64,000 bases of DNA from an uncultured Bacilli bacterium (GCA_934096585.1 CAKOMG010000001.1:248001-312000), one strand, 5' to 3'. Shown: positions 1 through 9,036, counted from the first letter of the stretch. The notes: a model not told the origin generated them from the letters alone. Translations and numbers: made by a program.

Positions 1-14
1 TTTTTTATTCTCAT
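1..14 (-). CDS. Start of a downstream gene, cut by the window edge
   Basis: An ATG at 14..12 on the minus strand follows a good ribosome site (AAAGGAGT, about 7 bases upstream). Only the first four codons (M-R-I-K) are visible. The site lies just after the stop of the ABC transporter, so this is probably the next gene of the MACPF/ABC operon. Nothing can be said about its function. Confidence 0.5.
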
Positions 15-30
15 CTTTTTACTCCTTTAT

Positions 31-2751
31 TTATGATAATGTTAATATAGTTTTTATTGGACTCTTTCTGTCATATTTCTTTACTAATAAAAATAAAGTT
101 ACTGAACCTAATATTATAAAAGCAATTAAGAAAGCTAACATTAATGGCCAATGAATATATACAAATTTTACAATAATGTAATTTTGTTCAAATATTACTT
201 TGCTTAAAATTGTTTTTATAATAATTAAGAGCATTGAACTAAATGCGAATATTATTAAAGACATTAAAATTAATTGATAAAAGAATATTCTAAAAACATC
301 AAATGAATGTGCACCCATAGAATACAGAATACCTATGTTTTTAATTTTATTATTTATTAAATTATTATAGTAATAATTCATCATAATAATAAGAACTATT
401 AACATAATAATTTCAATGACAAATAATATATTTAATATTATAGTTATATGCGGTTTTAAATAAAATGTATATTGCAAATAACTTGCATTTCCATTAAAAT
501 AATAAAACCTTGTATTTTTTCCTTGATTAGGATATATATTTGTATCATATATATACTGTGGTAAAAATTTTAATTTTTGAATGTCTTTGCTTCGATTTCC
601 CGTTAGAGGATCAATTACATACTTATAAGTGCCTCTACCTTTTTTCACTATTTCTTTATAAAAATAATCGTATAGTTCAGATCCTAAATATAATTCTTTA
701 CATAATTCATCAGTTAAGCAAAAGCCTATAACATTTCCGGTTTTTTTAACAGTAGCGTTATAAACATTACGATTGTCCACTGGTATTTCAATAGTTATTT
801 CTTTTTTAATAATTGATTTAATATATTCAACCATTGCTTGTGTTTGAAAATATTCAAATGAAAATTCTTTATCATACTTATTAATCTTATTTGATAGAAT
901 GTAATTATAATAATTATATAATGAATCTTCATTCCCATCAGCAAGCCATTGTTCTTTTATCTCATCATAATTATCATGCGCATATTGTTCTACTTTCTTT
1001 TGCATTATTGTCACTACTTCATTATTTAAACTAAGAACACTTTTGCAATAAGGTATAACAACTCCATTTTTATCATTTTCATCTCCAACATAATATGTTT
1101 CATATTTATTAAGAGATGTTCTCGCGATATTTCTGTATATTGATACCATAATTCCAGGCATTTTTGCATCCACGCAATATCGTTGAGATAATAATCTAGA
1201 TAAGCATAGTTCATCAACTAAACTTTGACTACCATATATCAAAGTGTGTAAGCCATAATTAACAAGAAATTTCCATATATTACGCATATTTTCATTGGTA
1301 TAACTACCATCTTTTAACAGTTCCTTATATTTTTCACAGTCTAGTTTAGTATCAAGTATTCCTACTACTTTCAAAGAAGGATACTCAGCATTGTCATCGC
1401 CAAGATCTATATATTTTCCAATTAAATCATCATAATTATTTATATTAACATTCGTTTTCCTAACATATCCTTTTGATTTAAAAACATCAAAAGTGTAGTT
1501 TGTTAATACAACTTCATTAGCTTTTTGAGGTAAATTACCATACAATTCTAAATCATACTTTTCAATAAATTCATTTGTTAAAATAGCGACACCATAGACA
1601 TGTGATACATAATATGACATATATCCATTTGATGCAATTAGAGGAGGAATCCATCCTTCAAATGTCATATTAAGAATACGTACGGGGTAACGAGTCAGTG
1701 ATGCTGATTCACTAATTGCATAACCAAATTCATAAATTGGATCACCATCAAAAAAAGGCATATTGTCTCGTAAATAATTTAAATCTTCATCATTTAATCC
1801 AGTATCATGAGTTACTTCATCATTCGCTCTTGTTAACAAAAATTTTTTAGAAAAAGGTATAAATTTATCATTATTCTCATACATAGAGTTTAATACAGTT
1901 GTGTCATCATCTTGAATAAGTGAAAAGCATAAAAATGAAACCAGAAAAATTAAGATAATTAGAATATTCAAATTGATTAAACTTTTCAATTTCGTTTTCA
2001 TCCAAGATAAAGCTAACCTAAAAATTGTTTTTCTTTTTAAATAATTATATTGATAAAAATTAATATTTTCATAAATATTTAATTTAGTAGGCACATCTAT
2101 TGTTTTGATTATTTTTCCTTTTTCTAATTGAATTATATTATTAGAATAATCTTGAGCCATATTAACATCATGTGTAACAACTAAAACCAAAATTTTATCA
2201 CTTATTTTTTTAAGCAGTTCAAATATCAATTTACTATTTTGATTATCTAACATTCCTGTTGGTTCGTCACATAATAATATTTTAGGATTTTTAATTAATG
2301 CTCTTGCTATAGCTACTCTTTGTTGTTCTCCGCCTGATAATTCATTTATTTTTTTGTTTTTTAAATCATATATATTTAATGACTGTAATAGTTCATCAAT
2401 ATTACTATATTCATTATTGGATAAATCAGCAGCTACTATAACATTTTCATATACAGTTAATTCATTAATCAAATTAAATTGTTGAAAAACAAATCCAATA
2501 AAATTTTGCCTATAATTATTAATTTGTTTTTTTGTTGTTTTACTAAGATTAATACCATCAATATTAATTTCTCCACTATCAATAGTATCTATAGAACCAA
2601 TGACATTTAATAAAGTACTTTTACCAGCTCCTGAATTTCCAGTAACAAAAAACAAACCATTATCAGGTAAAGTAAGTGATACATTGTTTAGTGCATTAAA
2701 TGTGCTTTTTTTGGTTTTATAATTTTTAACAACATTTTTTAAAATTATCAT
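31..2751 (-). CDS. MacB-like ABC transporter, ATPase fused to FtsX-type permease
   Basis: A 906-residue fusion. The ATPase domain (about 1-225) has Walker A GNSGAGKST (38-46), Q-loop Gln near 90, signature LSGGEQQ (138-144), Walker B ILLCDEPTG and an H-loop His in VVTHD. A membrane segment follows near 255-280, then an extracellular domain of about 480 residues, then three membrane segments in the last 140 residues, the plan of MacB/LolE-type (mechanotransmission) transporters. Such proteins usually move lipoproteins, peptides or toxins, or give resistance to them. It sits 17 bp after the MACPF gene with ribosome site AGGAGG, so the two are probably co-transcribed. Export of, or protection from, the MACPF protein is my inference. 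The substrate is unknown. Confidence 0.85.
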   Translation of the reverse strand: MIILKNVVKNYKTKKSTFNALNNVSLTLPDNGLFFVTGNSGAGKSTLLNVIGSIDTIDSGEINIDGINLSKTTKKQINNYRQNFIGFVFQQFNLINELTVYENVIVAADLSNNEYSNIDELLQSLNIYDLKNKKINELSGGEQQRVAIARALIKNPKILLCDEPTGMLDNQNSKLIFELLKKISDKILVLVVTHDVNMAQDYSNNIIQLEKGKIIKTIDVPTKLNIYENINFYQYNYLKRKTIFRLALSWMKTKLKSLINLNILIILIFLVSFLCFSLIQDDDTTVLNSMYENNDKFIPFSKKFLLTRANDEVTHDTGLNDEDLNYLRDNMPFFDGDPIYEFGYAISESASLTRYPVRILNMTFEGWIPPLIASNGYMSYYVSHVYGVAILTNEFIEKYDLELYGNLPQKANEVVLTNYTFDVFKSKGYVRKTNVNINNYDDLIGKYIDLGDDNAEYPSLKVVGILDTKLDCEKYKELLKDGSYTNENMRNIWKFLVNYGLHTLIYGSQSLVDELCLSRLLSQRYCVDAKMPGIMVSIYRNIARTSLNKYETYYVGDENDKNGVVIPYCKSVLSLNNEVVTIMQKKVEQYAHDNYDEIKEQWLADGNEDSLYNYYNYILSNKINKYDKEFSFEYFQTQAMVEYIKSIIKKEITIEIPVDNRNVYNATVKKTGNVIGFCLTDELCKELYLGSELYDYFYKEIVKKGRGTYKYVIDPLTGNRSKDIQKLKFLPQYIYDTNIYPNQGKNTRFYYFNGNASYLQYTFYLKPHITIILNILFVIEIIMLIVLIIMMNYYYNNLINNKIKNIGILYSMGAHSFDVFRIFFYQLILMSLIIFAFSSMLLIIIKTILSKVIFEQNYIIVKFVYIHWPLMLAFLIAFIILGSVTLFLLVKKYDRKSPIKTILTLS

Positions 2752-2768
2752 CTTTTATTTTCCTCCTA

Positions 2769-4286
2769 TCATTTATTATATTTTATTATTAATTTAACAT
2801 CCTTGTTTGACCAATCATTTTCGAACATTCCACTTGATCCATATTTTATATATAAAATTCCATCTGGAAAATTAGCCATTTGTATATTTGAAAAAGAAAA
2901 AGGTCGTACATCTGATTTAGTAACAGCACCATTTCCTCCAAAATCTTCGCTTGCAACAGCTACATATTCAGTTCCAGTATTAGTGCTACTACATAAATAT
3001 ACATGTTGGTATCCATCATATATTTCTTTCATATCCAATTTTATTGTAATATCCATAGTAGTATAATTTTCACTCTCGAGCATCTTAAAACCTTTTTCAA
3101 AAACATAATTTAAATCAACAACATCAAAATAATTATCATTGAAATTATCTTTTTTAATATCTTTTTCTTCAGTTCTAACAGTATATTCATCTTGCGTAAT
3201 AGAATTTGCTTCCATGCTTTCAAAAGCAAAGCCATTAAATGTATTATAATTATTATTAATATATTCCAAACATTTATTTTTAAACCATTGTTTGCGATTA
3301 ATATAATAACTAGGCAACATATCCCACAAAGGAATAAGTCCGCTTTCAGCTATGTCAATTAAGGCTGACTGGGAATTGGTAATGCTATTTAACCATATTG
3401 CTAATTGACTAGAGAAATTGTCAAGTGAAGTAATACTATTAGCCGCACCACCTCGAGATATTATTTTCGATTTTTCAACTGCTATCAAATTATTTATGTT
3501 AAGTGCTGCACCAACACTAAATGAATTATTAGTGCCACCATTAATTATATTATTTAATGAAGTTGTCAACCCAACTTCTAGCTCACTTTTTACTCCAGCT
3601 GTTATCTCTTTTTGATTATTTAAAGAATAAAAATAATAATCTATTCTTCCTCCATAAACACCTGAGGTAATGACATGTGTACCATAAATATCAAAAAAAA
3701 CTTGTGGAGTTATAGCATTTCTAAAAAATAAATTCAAATATCCTAAATAAGTTTGATCTAAAATATTTTCATATTCACCAACATAATTATTTTTAAATAA
3801 ATTTGCAAAATATTTTGGATAGTATCCAAAATAATTATAAAAAAATTTATATTTATAGTTTTTAAATTCTATATCTGAATTAGTTTCAAATTTATTTTGC
3901 AATGTAAAACTTAAAAATTTGTCTGTTCCTATATCTGAAATAGCAGCTGACGATCCAAATTTAAACTTATTATTCAAACTTACCATTAATGAGTTTATTG
4001 AATTACCTGATGATACATTCACATACGATTGTGTACTTGGATTATTAATTATTGTATTTTCATCATTAATTCTTTCTAAAAACCAATTCTGATCAAATAT
4101 GCACCTACCTGAATTTAAAGAATTTTCATCTAAATACATATCTTTGGCAATATTAACATTTTTTCCCAATCCAAAAGTATTATAAGTATTAACCGAATTA
4201 CTATTTTCTAAACCTACAACTTCACTACAAACTAATACTATTGCAAACACTAAAAGTAATAATAAACAATTTAATAATTTTTTCAT
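2769..4286 (-). CDS. Secreted MACPF (membrane attack complex/perforin) domain protein
   Basis: I start it at the second Met (MKKLLN, 505 residues), because GGAGGA at 4291-4296 gives that ATG a proper ribosome site, while the ATG four codons upstream overlaps the site itself. An N-terminal hydrophobic segment is a Sec signal peptide; the Cys in VLVCS lacks a usual lipobox. The key motif YGTHVITSGVYGG (residues about 201-213) fits the MACPF signature [YW]G[TS]H-x-x6-GG except for Val where Phe/Tyr is usual. Downstream, GGAANSITSLDNF and the WLNSI...SGLIPLWDMLP region also fit MACPF proteins. The C-terminal 130 residues look like a separate beta-rich domain. MACPF proteins oligomerise into membrane pores. 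The target is unknown; bacterial antagonism (as with Bacteroidales BSAPs) or host-cell action are possible. Confidence 0.8.
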   Translation of the reverse strand: MKKLLNCLLLLLVFAIVLVCSEVVGLENSNSVNTYNTFGLGKNVNIAKDMYLDENSLNSGRCIFDQNWFLERINDENTIINNPSTQSYVNVSSGNSINSLMVSLNNKFKFGSSAAISDIGTDKFLSFTLQNKFETNSDIEFKNYKYKFFYNYFGYYPKYFANLFKNNYVGEYENILDQTYLGYLNLFFRNAITPQVFFDIYGTHVITSGVYGGRIDYYFYSLNNQKEITAGVKSELEVGLTTSLNNIINGGTNNSFSVGAALNINNLIAVEKSKIISRGGAANSITSLDNFSSQLAIWLNSITNSQSALIDIAESGLIPLWDMLPSYYINRKQWFKNKCLEYINNNYNTFNGFAFESMEANSITQDEYTVRTEEKDIKKDNFNDNYFDVVDLNYVFEKGFKMLESENYTTMDITIKLDMKEIYDGYQHVYLCSSTNTGTEYVAVASEDFGGNGAVTKSDVRPFSFSNIQMANFPDGILYIKYGSSGMFENDWSNKDVKLIIKYNK

Positions 4287-4341
4287 TTTTTCCTCCATTT
4301 TTTTATTTTTTAGTCAATTTGTTAATGAATGCTTTTAGTCA

Positions 4342-4380
4342 TTACAATATAAAACACATTATCATTGAATAAATTTTCAT
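4342..4380 (-). CDS. Leader micro-ORF of the MACPF operon (MKIYSMIMCFIL)
   Basis: A 12-codon ORF with a strong ribosome site (GAGGAGGA at 4387-4394) lies between the promoter and the MACPF gene, ending about 55 bp before its start. Its first four residues, MKIY, are shared with micro-ORFs at 52821-52874 and 62649-62705, both also upstream of secreted-protein genes. It is either a regulatory leader peptide or a small membrane peptide. Length alone would not support it; the recurrence does. Confidence 0.55.
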   Translation of the reverse strand: MKIYSMIMCFIL

Positions 4381-4404
4381 ATAATTTCCTCCTCTTACAC
4401 TTAC

Positions 4405-4468
4405 ATTATAGCATAAATGTATGCGCTTGTATATAATTTAATTTAAAATTATTTTCAACATCATGAGA
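4405..4468 (-). promoter_or_regulatory. Promoter of the MACPF operon with conserved upstream elements
   Basis: Read on the minus strand: TCTCATG (4468-4462), 33 bp, AAGCG (4428-4424), 13 bp, then -10 TATAAT (4410-4405). There is no good -35 hexamer. The same motifs at exactly the same spacings precede the lipoprotein unit at 52896-52959. The weak -35 and fixed geometry suggest activator-dependent transcription by the main sigma factor. Confidence 0.6.
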
Positions 4469-4703
4469 AATTTGTCGAAAAATGTATGAAATATATTCTT
4501 ATTACAAAATGACTATTTTTATTTACAATAAATGCAAATTCGATTTTTTTTAAATATTAATGACAAATTCCTACTTTTTTAATGTTAATGTCAATTAAAT
4601 ATATTTAAACATTTTGTATTCTTTATCCACATAAATTATATGTTTATTTTTATTTATGTATTAAAATAATTAACTTATTTTTTTAAATGTTATCAAAATG
4701 AAA

Positions 4704-4731
4704 AACCCAGTAAAATATCTTTTACTAGGTT
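4704..4731 (-). terminator. Terminator of the extended sigma factor gene
   Basis: A 12-bp stem (arms 4704-4715 and 4720-4731, one G-T pair) with a 4-base loop is followed on the minus strand by a T-rich tract. The rest of 4470-4700 is A+T-rich and shows no gene. Confidence 0.75.
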
Positions 4732-4755
4732 ACAATAATGTAATTTTAAAACATA

Positions 4756-6306
4756 TTATTTATCAGTAAAATAACTAACTTGTATATTATCTAATTTATC
4801 ATTTAAAAAATTATTGCTTATTAATGATTGAATAATCATATTATTTGCGAAAAAATCCATAAGCGTAAAAACATAACCATTTACATATTCTTTTAAATTA
4901 TTTGGTAATGTATTATTAACTATTTTAAATAAATAATCTTTAATTTCATTTGTTTTAGTTTCAAGTTTTATGTATAAACCATTATTAATATTTTCCATTA
5001 ATTTTAAAAAATCTTTATTTAAATATGCAATTTTTGTTTTTAAAACTTCATTTTCTTTTACTAAAATATTATTTTGAATTAAATATGCATATAATTCTTC
5101 CTTATTATCATCAATTACACCATTAAAAACATCTATAACTGTTTGGGCAATTTGTTTATCTTTTAAAATAGATTGATTTAAACTTCTATCGTTTATATTC
5201 CATAAGTCTTTTGCCCACATAATATAATCATTTAAATATGTTGGAGTTTGACCACATACACCTTTTGGGGTCCTAGCTTCTAGTCCATAAATTAAGGCTC
5301 TTGATCCACAAGATAAAATTCTTGGATAGTCAGATTCTTTAGTAAAAATATTTCTTCTATCAATATTTGCAACATTACTAGCAAAAATCCATTTATATTG
5401 ATCAATTGTTGCATTATTCTGATAAATATTTGTTCTCTTAATTTTTTCAAAATTATAATTAAATACTTTATCTAATTCTTTTGTATATTCTAAATACATT
5501 TCATTATACAAATTTGTAATTATATTAATTTCTTCTTTATTAATTATATAAAAATTAGTTTGATACTTATGCTTTACTTTTTCTATTATAACTCCAGCTT
5601 GTTGCAAAATAGAGATTTCATCTTCTATGTAACAACTACTGCAGCCAATAAAACTGGCAATTTCACTTATTGTCTTTGGTTTGTTATAACAAATTAAAAC
5701 TATTTGACATGGTAACTTTCTTTTAAACAATTGCCAAATATCGATACTAGCAAAATCAATTCCACTATAATATATTGAAAATTCTTTTGGATTAAAACTC
5801 ACTTCACCAATTTCTTTAGTCATGTAATAAATCTCCTTTAATTTTTTCTTACCATTAGTTAAATAATATTTGACCATATCTTGACTAATATTAAGTTCAT
5901 TTGCAATATCTTTAATTTTTAAGTCATGATAATAATATAATACTATTATTTTACGATATAATCCGGAAAGGATACTTAGTGATTTTCTAATACCATTATG
6001 CATTTCTTGATTTTTATCATCATAATTAATATCAACTATGTTCATTTTACAATAATCATCATCCAAAATATAATTAGTTCTTCTATTTAAATAATTCTTA
6101 TAAACATTGTGAGCAATACTCCAAAAATAAGCATTAATGTTGTTTATTTCTTTTACACGATTAATTGCATTTAAACACTCGTATGCAGCTTTTTGACTTA
6201 GATCTTCAGCATCTTGTATTGAAGATGTTCTTTTAATATAAAAGCCAAAAAAACTGTTTAAATATTCATTAGCTATTAAATCTTTTAAATATTCAATATT
6301 TTGCAT
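4756..6306 (-). CDS. ECF-like sigma factor with a ~350-residue C-terminal extension
   Basis: The ATG at 6306 is chosen because AAAGGA sits about 10 bases upstream; a GTG six codons earlier is less likely. About 516 residues. Residues 1-165 are a sigma-70 family protein: region 2 with DAEDLSQKAAYECL, and region 4 with an HTH (IKDIANELNISQDMVKYYL). Next comes a winged-helix-like segment (KTISEIASFIGCSSCYIEDE) and then about 250 residues I do not recognise. The same plan recurs in the protein at 12533-14179, so the extension is a true domain. It could be a fused sensor or anti-sigma module that makes this a one-protein signalling factor. An inverted repeat TTCACTT/AAGTGAA (6320-6326, 6349-6355) lies just upstream and could be an operator. 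Confidence 0.75.
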   Translation of the reverse strand: MQNIEYLKDLIANEYLNSFFGFYIKRTSSIQDAEDLSQKAAYECLNAINRVKEINNINAYFWSIAHNVYKNYLNRRTNYILDDDYCKMNIVDINYDDKNQEMHNGIRKSLSILSGLYRKIIVLYYYHDLKIKDIANELNISQDMVKYYLTNGKKKLKEIYYMTKEIGEVSFNPKEFSIYYSGIDFASIDIWQLFKRKLPCQIVLICYNKPKTISEIASFIGCSSCYIEDEISILQQAGVIIEKVKHKYQTNFYIINKEEINIITNLYNEMYLEYTKELDKVFNYNFEKIKRTNIYQNNATIDQYKWIFASNVANIDRRNIFTKESDYPRILSCGSRALIYGLEARTPKGVCGQTPTYLNDYIMWAKDLWNINDRSLNQSILKDKQIAQTVIDVFNGVIDDNKEELYAYLIQNNILVKENEVLKTKIAYLNKDFLKLMENINNGLYIKLETKTNEIKDYLFKIVNNTLPNNLKEYVNGYVFTLMDFFANNMIIQSLISNNFLNDKLDNIQVSYFTDK

Positions 6307-6372
6307 AATTATTATTCCTTTCACTTATATAGTAACAAATCATTAAAAAAGTGAAGTGTTTTTAAAAATTTA

Positions 6373-7455
6373 TTATTTAATTTTTTTTATTTTTTCTATT
6401 AGTTTTTTATATTGATTACTTTCATTATATTCTAAAAATATATCTTTAGTTAATTCAGATAAAATATTATTTTTTAGATTACTAATAACACTTGAATAAC
6501 CACCAATAGACTTACATTCAATTTCATTCATAAATGGTGATTTAATCATATGTGGTTTAAAATTGATAATATAATCAATAGCTTTTTCAATCTTCATAAA
6601 ATAATCATTAATAATATCTTGTCTGTTAGTTAATTTTATTTCCAACTTTAATAATGCAATATAATTAAAAATTATTGGTATTGCATCATAACCATAATCA
6701 TCGTCTTCTACACAAATTAATTCTTCAATTTTCACTAACTTTTCAAGATATCTTTTTTTATATTCTATTGATGTCGTCATTCGATTATCATAAATAATAA
6801 ATTCAGCTTCACGAACTATTTCACTAATAAAATCACTAGTATTTATTTGAATGGTCTTTAAAAGTTTTTTATCTTTTAAATATCTTGTATCCATAATATT
6901 TTTTATTAATGACAAATCATTTGGTAGTTGCTTAGAATATAGTTCTGCCATTTTTTCATTCCCCATTTGCGAATATAATTGTACTAAATTTGTTACTGCT
7001 AGTAATCTTATATTATTGTTTTTTGAAGAATTTAAAATGCTTTCAGATAATTTTATTATTTCATCTGAATATTTGATATCATTATCAATTACATTAATTG
7101 TATTCATAATATTTATTAATCCTATTTTTATTTCTTCATTATTAGGTAATTTTTTATATGCCTCTTGCCATAATGCTAGTTCATTTATATAATCATTATT
7201 TCTAGCATATTCATATGCTTGATTTTTCAATGATTTAATGTATTCATTTTGATTAATCTTTTCTACTCCTAATAACTCATCAACCGTTATTTCAAAAACA
7301 TTAGCAATAATAGCAAGCAAAGAAATATCTGGATATGTTAATCCTTGTTCCCATCTTGATATTGATTTTGATGTAGTGCCTAATATTAAGGCAAGATCTT
7401 CTTGAGTCATCAATTTCTTTATTCTTAATTTTCTTATATTATTTCCTAATTCCAT
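6373..7455 (-). CDS. XRE-family regulator with helical C-terminal domain
   Basis: Residues 5-62 form a clear Cro/C1 helix-turn-helix (MTQEDLALILGTTSKSISRW, then EQGLTYPDISLL and VDELLG). The remaining 290 residues are helical, with TPR-like patterns such as ELALWQEAYKKLPNNEEIK, as in peptide-sensing regulators of the RRNPP kind. It starts at ATG 7455 with an AAAGGAG ribosome site. It lies directly upstream of the extended sigma factor, with only about 67 bp between them, so the two may be co-transcribed. A signal peptide ligand is possible, but no cognate pheromone gene is visible. Confidence 0.8.
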   Translation of the reverse strand: MELGNNIRKLRIKKLMTQEDLALILGTTSKSISRWEQGLTYPDISLLAIIANVFEITVDELLGVEKINQNEYIKSLKNQAYEYARNNDYINELALWQEAYKKLPNNEEIKIGLINIMNTINVIDNDIKYSDEIIKLSESILNSSKNNNIRLLAVTNLVQLYSQMGNEKMAELYSKQLPNDLSLIKNIMDTRYLKDKKLLKTIQINTSDFISEIVREAEFIIYDNRMTTSIEYKKRYLEKLVKIEELICVEDDDYGYDAIPIIFNYIALLKLEIKLTNRQDIINDYFMKIEKAIDYIINFKPHMIKSPFMNEIECKSIGGYSSVISNLKNNILSELTKDIFLEYNESNQYKKLIEKIKKIK

Positions 7456-7475
7456 TTTTATCTCCTTTTTATATA

Positions 7476-7498
7476 AATTGTAATGGCCATTTACAATT
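7476..7498 (-). promoter_or_regulatory. Palindromic operator at the XRE gene
   Basis: Arms AATTGTAA (7476-7483) and TTACAATT (7491-7498) flank TGGCCA just downstream of a TATAAT -10 on the minus strand and just upstream of the gene's ribosome site. Its place suggests autorepression. Three TGAGA/TCTCA half-sites also lie at 7552-7576. Confidence 0.5.
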
Positions 7499-7636
7499 AT
7501 ATTTTATTATTTATTATAATTATAATCCACCCCATAAAAATAGATAACAAGTCTCAATATATGAGAACTAATCTCATTATACTTTAAAATATAAAAAATT
7601 ACAATAACATTTTAATAAAAAAGAATTCAATAAAAA

Positions 7637-8641
7637 TTAACAAACATTTAAAATAAATAATTCATTATCTTTTTGTGCAAATCCTAAATCTAATAAACAT
7701 CTCTTATAAAAATTATATTTTGACATAACAATTGTCCATTTATTCAATACTACTTTTATATGCTCGATATTATGTTGTTCTTTATTTAGCTTATAAAATT
7801 TTATTGCTTCTTCAACTATAACTTTCACTGCACTTTTATATAAATATTCATCTTTTAAATAGAAAGACAAAGTAACATAATGGTGACTTTCATTCCATGT
7901 AGTTTCATAATCATGATAATACATATATGCATAACCTGCTACCATCTTATTACATCTGACTACTTTCACTAATGAATTATCATAAGTTGAATTTTTAAGA
8001 ATCTCTTGTTCATACATTGATGCAGATGGTAATAAACTAAGTGGTATATTTGAATTCTCATCAATATGTTCTAATAATTGCTTACTCATCGATTTACCCA
8101 CAATAAAACAGTCAGCTTCATTAATAGGTGCTAAATAAAAATTACTTTCTAAATTTAATTCATAATAAACATCTGTATCTTCTCCTGGAACTATAGTTCC
8201 AAATGATTTAATACTTTCATCCTTTACAAATTCTAATTTTTCAAATAATCTTTTACTATTATCACCAGCAAAAGCACATACTTTTATAGCATTCTCTTCT
8301 TTTAAAATTTTGATAGTAGCTTCTATTAATTTCGTTCCATAACCTTTCCTTTGATAATCTTTATCTACAATCAATGAAGAAATTAAATACTCATCAAAGC
8401 GATGAATTTTTTCATCTTTATCATAATTTGAATATGTATTAACAAAACAACATGCAATAACTTTATTATTTAAAACACCCAAAATATAAAAACTATGTTT
8501 AGGATCATTATTCATGTCAACAACGTTATAATATATAAAAGTAAATTTTTCTGAAAGATATTGTTTTTGATACATAGCTATCATTTGTTCTTCCCATTCC
8601 TTTGAAAAATGCACTGTTTTATAAATTCTAAATTCATCCAT
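7637..8641 (-). CDS. GNAT-family N-acetyltransferase, two-domain
   Basis: The start is the ATG at 8641 (MDEFRIYK), 334 residues, with AAGGTG upstream; a GTG three codons earlier is less likely. The N-terminal domain (about 1-155) is GNAT, with acetyl-CoA motif A KDYQRKGYGTKLIEATIKIL near residue 95. Residues 165-334 look like a second, weaker GNAT-like fold. The substrate is unknown. It follows the small HTH gene by 16 bp and seems to belong to the unit that starts at the promoter 9079-9107 and passes through the leader peptide and terminator. That layout resembles inducible antibiotic-resistance genes; an antibiotic substrate is only an inference. Confidence 0.8.
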   Translation of the reverse strand: MDEFRIYKTVHFSKEWEEQMIAMYQKQYLSEKFTFIYYNVVDMNNDPKHSFYILGVLNNKVIACCFVNTYSNYDKDEKIHRFDEYLISSLIVDKDYQRKGYGTKLIEATIKILKEENAIKVCAFAGDNSKRLFEKLEFVKDESIKSFGTIVPGEDTDVYYELNLESNFYLAPINEADCFIVGKSMSKQLLEHIDENSNIPLSLLPSASMYEQEILKNSTYDNSLVKVVRCNKMVAGYAYMYYHDYETTWNESHHYVTLSFYLKDEYLYKSAVKVIVEEAIKFYKLNKEQHNIEHIKVVLNKWTIVMSKYNFYKRCLLDLGFAQKDNELFILNVC

Positions 8642-8657
8642 AATTAACACCTTCTTT

Positions 8658-8861
8658 CTAATATATATCCTTTAACAATTCTTCTAATGTGCAATCTAAT
8701 ATTTTAGTAAGTGGAACTAGATATAAAATACTTGGATAACTTATACCCTGCTCCCACTTTGATATTGATTGTCTAGAAATTTGTAATTTCTTTGCTAGTT
8801 CTTCTTGAGAAAGATTTTTCTTTTCTCTTAAAAATTTTAAATTACTCCCAAAACTAATAAT
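8658..8861 (-). CDS. Small XRE-type HTH protein without an ATG start
   Basis: Codons from 8861 to the TAG at 8658 encode a complete 66-67 residue Cro/C1 HTH: LREKKNLSQEELAKKLQISR, then SISKWEQGISYPS and LEELL. No ATG, GTG or TTG is in place. AAAGAGG lies about 6 bases before an ATT-ATT pair, exactly where family members start (-ISFGSNLKFLREK). A 14-codon ORF (8898-8854) with a strong AAAGGAGG site ends in TAG overlapping that ATT. So this is either a rare ATT start coupled to a leader, or a frameshifted or start-lost gene. The HTH itself is intact. It probably regulates the acetyltransferase downstream. Confidence 0.6.
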   Translation of the reverse strand: MISFGSNLKFLREKKNLSQEELAKKLQISRQSISKWEQGISYPSILYLVPLTKILDCTLEELLKDIY

Positions 8862-8927
8862 CTGATACCTCTTTTCTATTTAATACTATATTCATCATGT
8901 ATATCAATCCTCCTTTCTTGTAGCAAC

Positions 8928-8959
8928 AAAAAAAGCACCTCTAATAAACTAGAAGTGCT
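8928..8959 (-). terminator. Attenuator-like intrinsic terminator before the HTH/GNAT genes
   Basis: A 10-bp stem (arms 8934-8943 and 8950-8959, one G-T pair) with a 6-base loop is followed on the minus strand by seven T. It sits between a promoter with leader ORF and the HTH gene. The transcript segment TAGAAGT (9011-9005, codons of the leader) could pair with the ACTTCTA of the 5' arm and prevent the terminator, giving an antiterminator. Confidence 0.65.
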
Positions 8960-8967
8960 TATAGTTT

Positions 8968-9036
8968 CTATATGCTTGCTACAATACCAATAAAGGATTT
9001 GATTACTTCTAATTTATTATAAAACATATTATTCAT
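8968..9036 (-). CDS. Leader peptide MNNMFYNKLEVIKSFIGIVASI
   Basis: A 22-codon ORF with ribosome site GAAAGGAGTT at 9044-9053. It lies right after a strong promoter and ends 9 bases before the terminator stem. The arrangement (leader ORF, alternative pairing, terminator, regulator and acetyltransferase) fits ribosome-controlled attenuation. The peptide has no family I recognise. Confidence 0.55.
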   Translation of the reverse strand: MNNMFYNKLEVIKSFIGIVASI

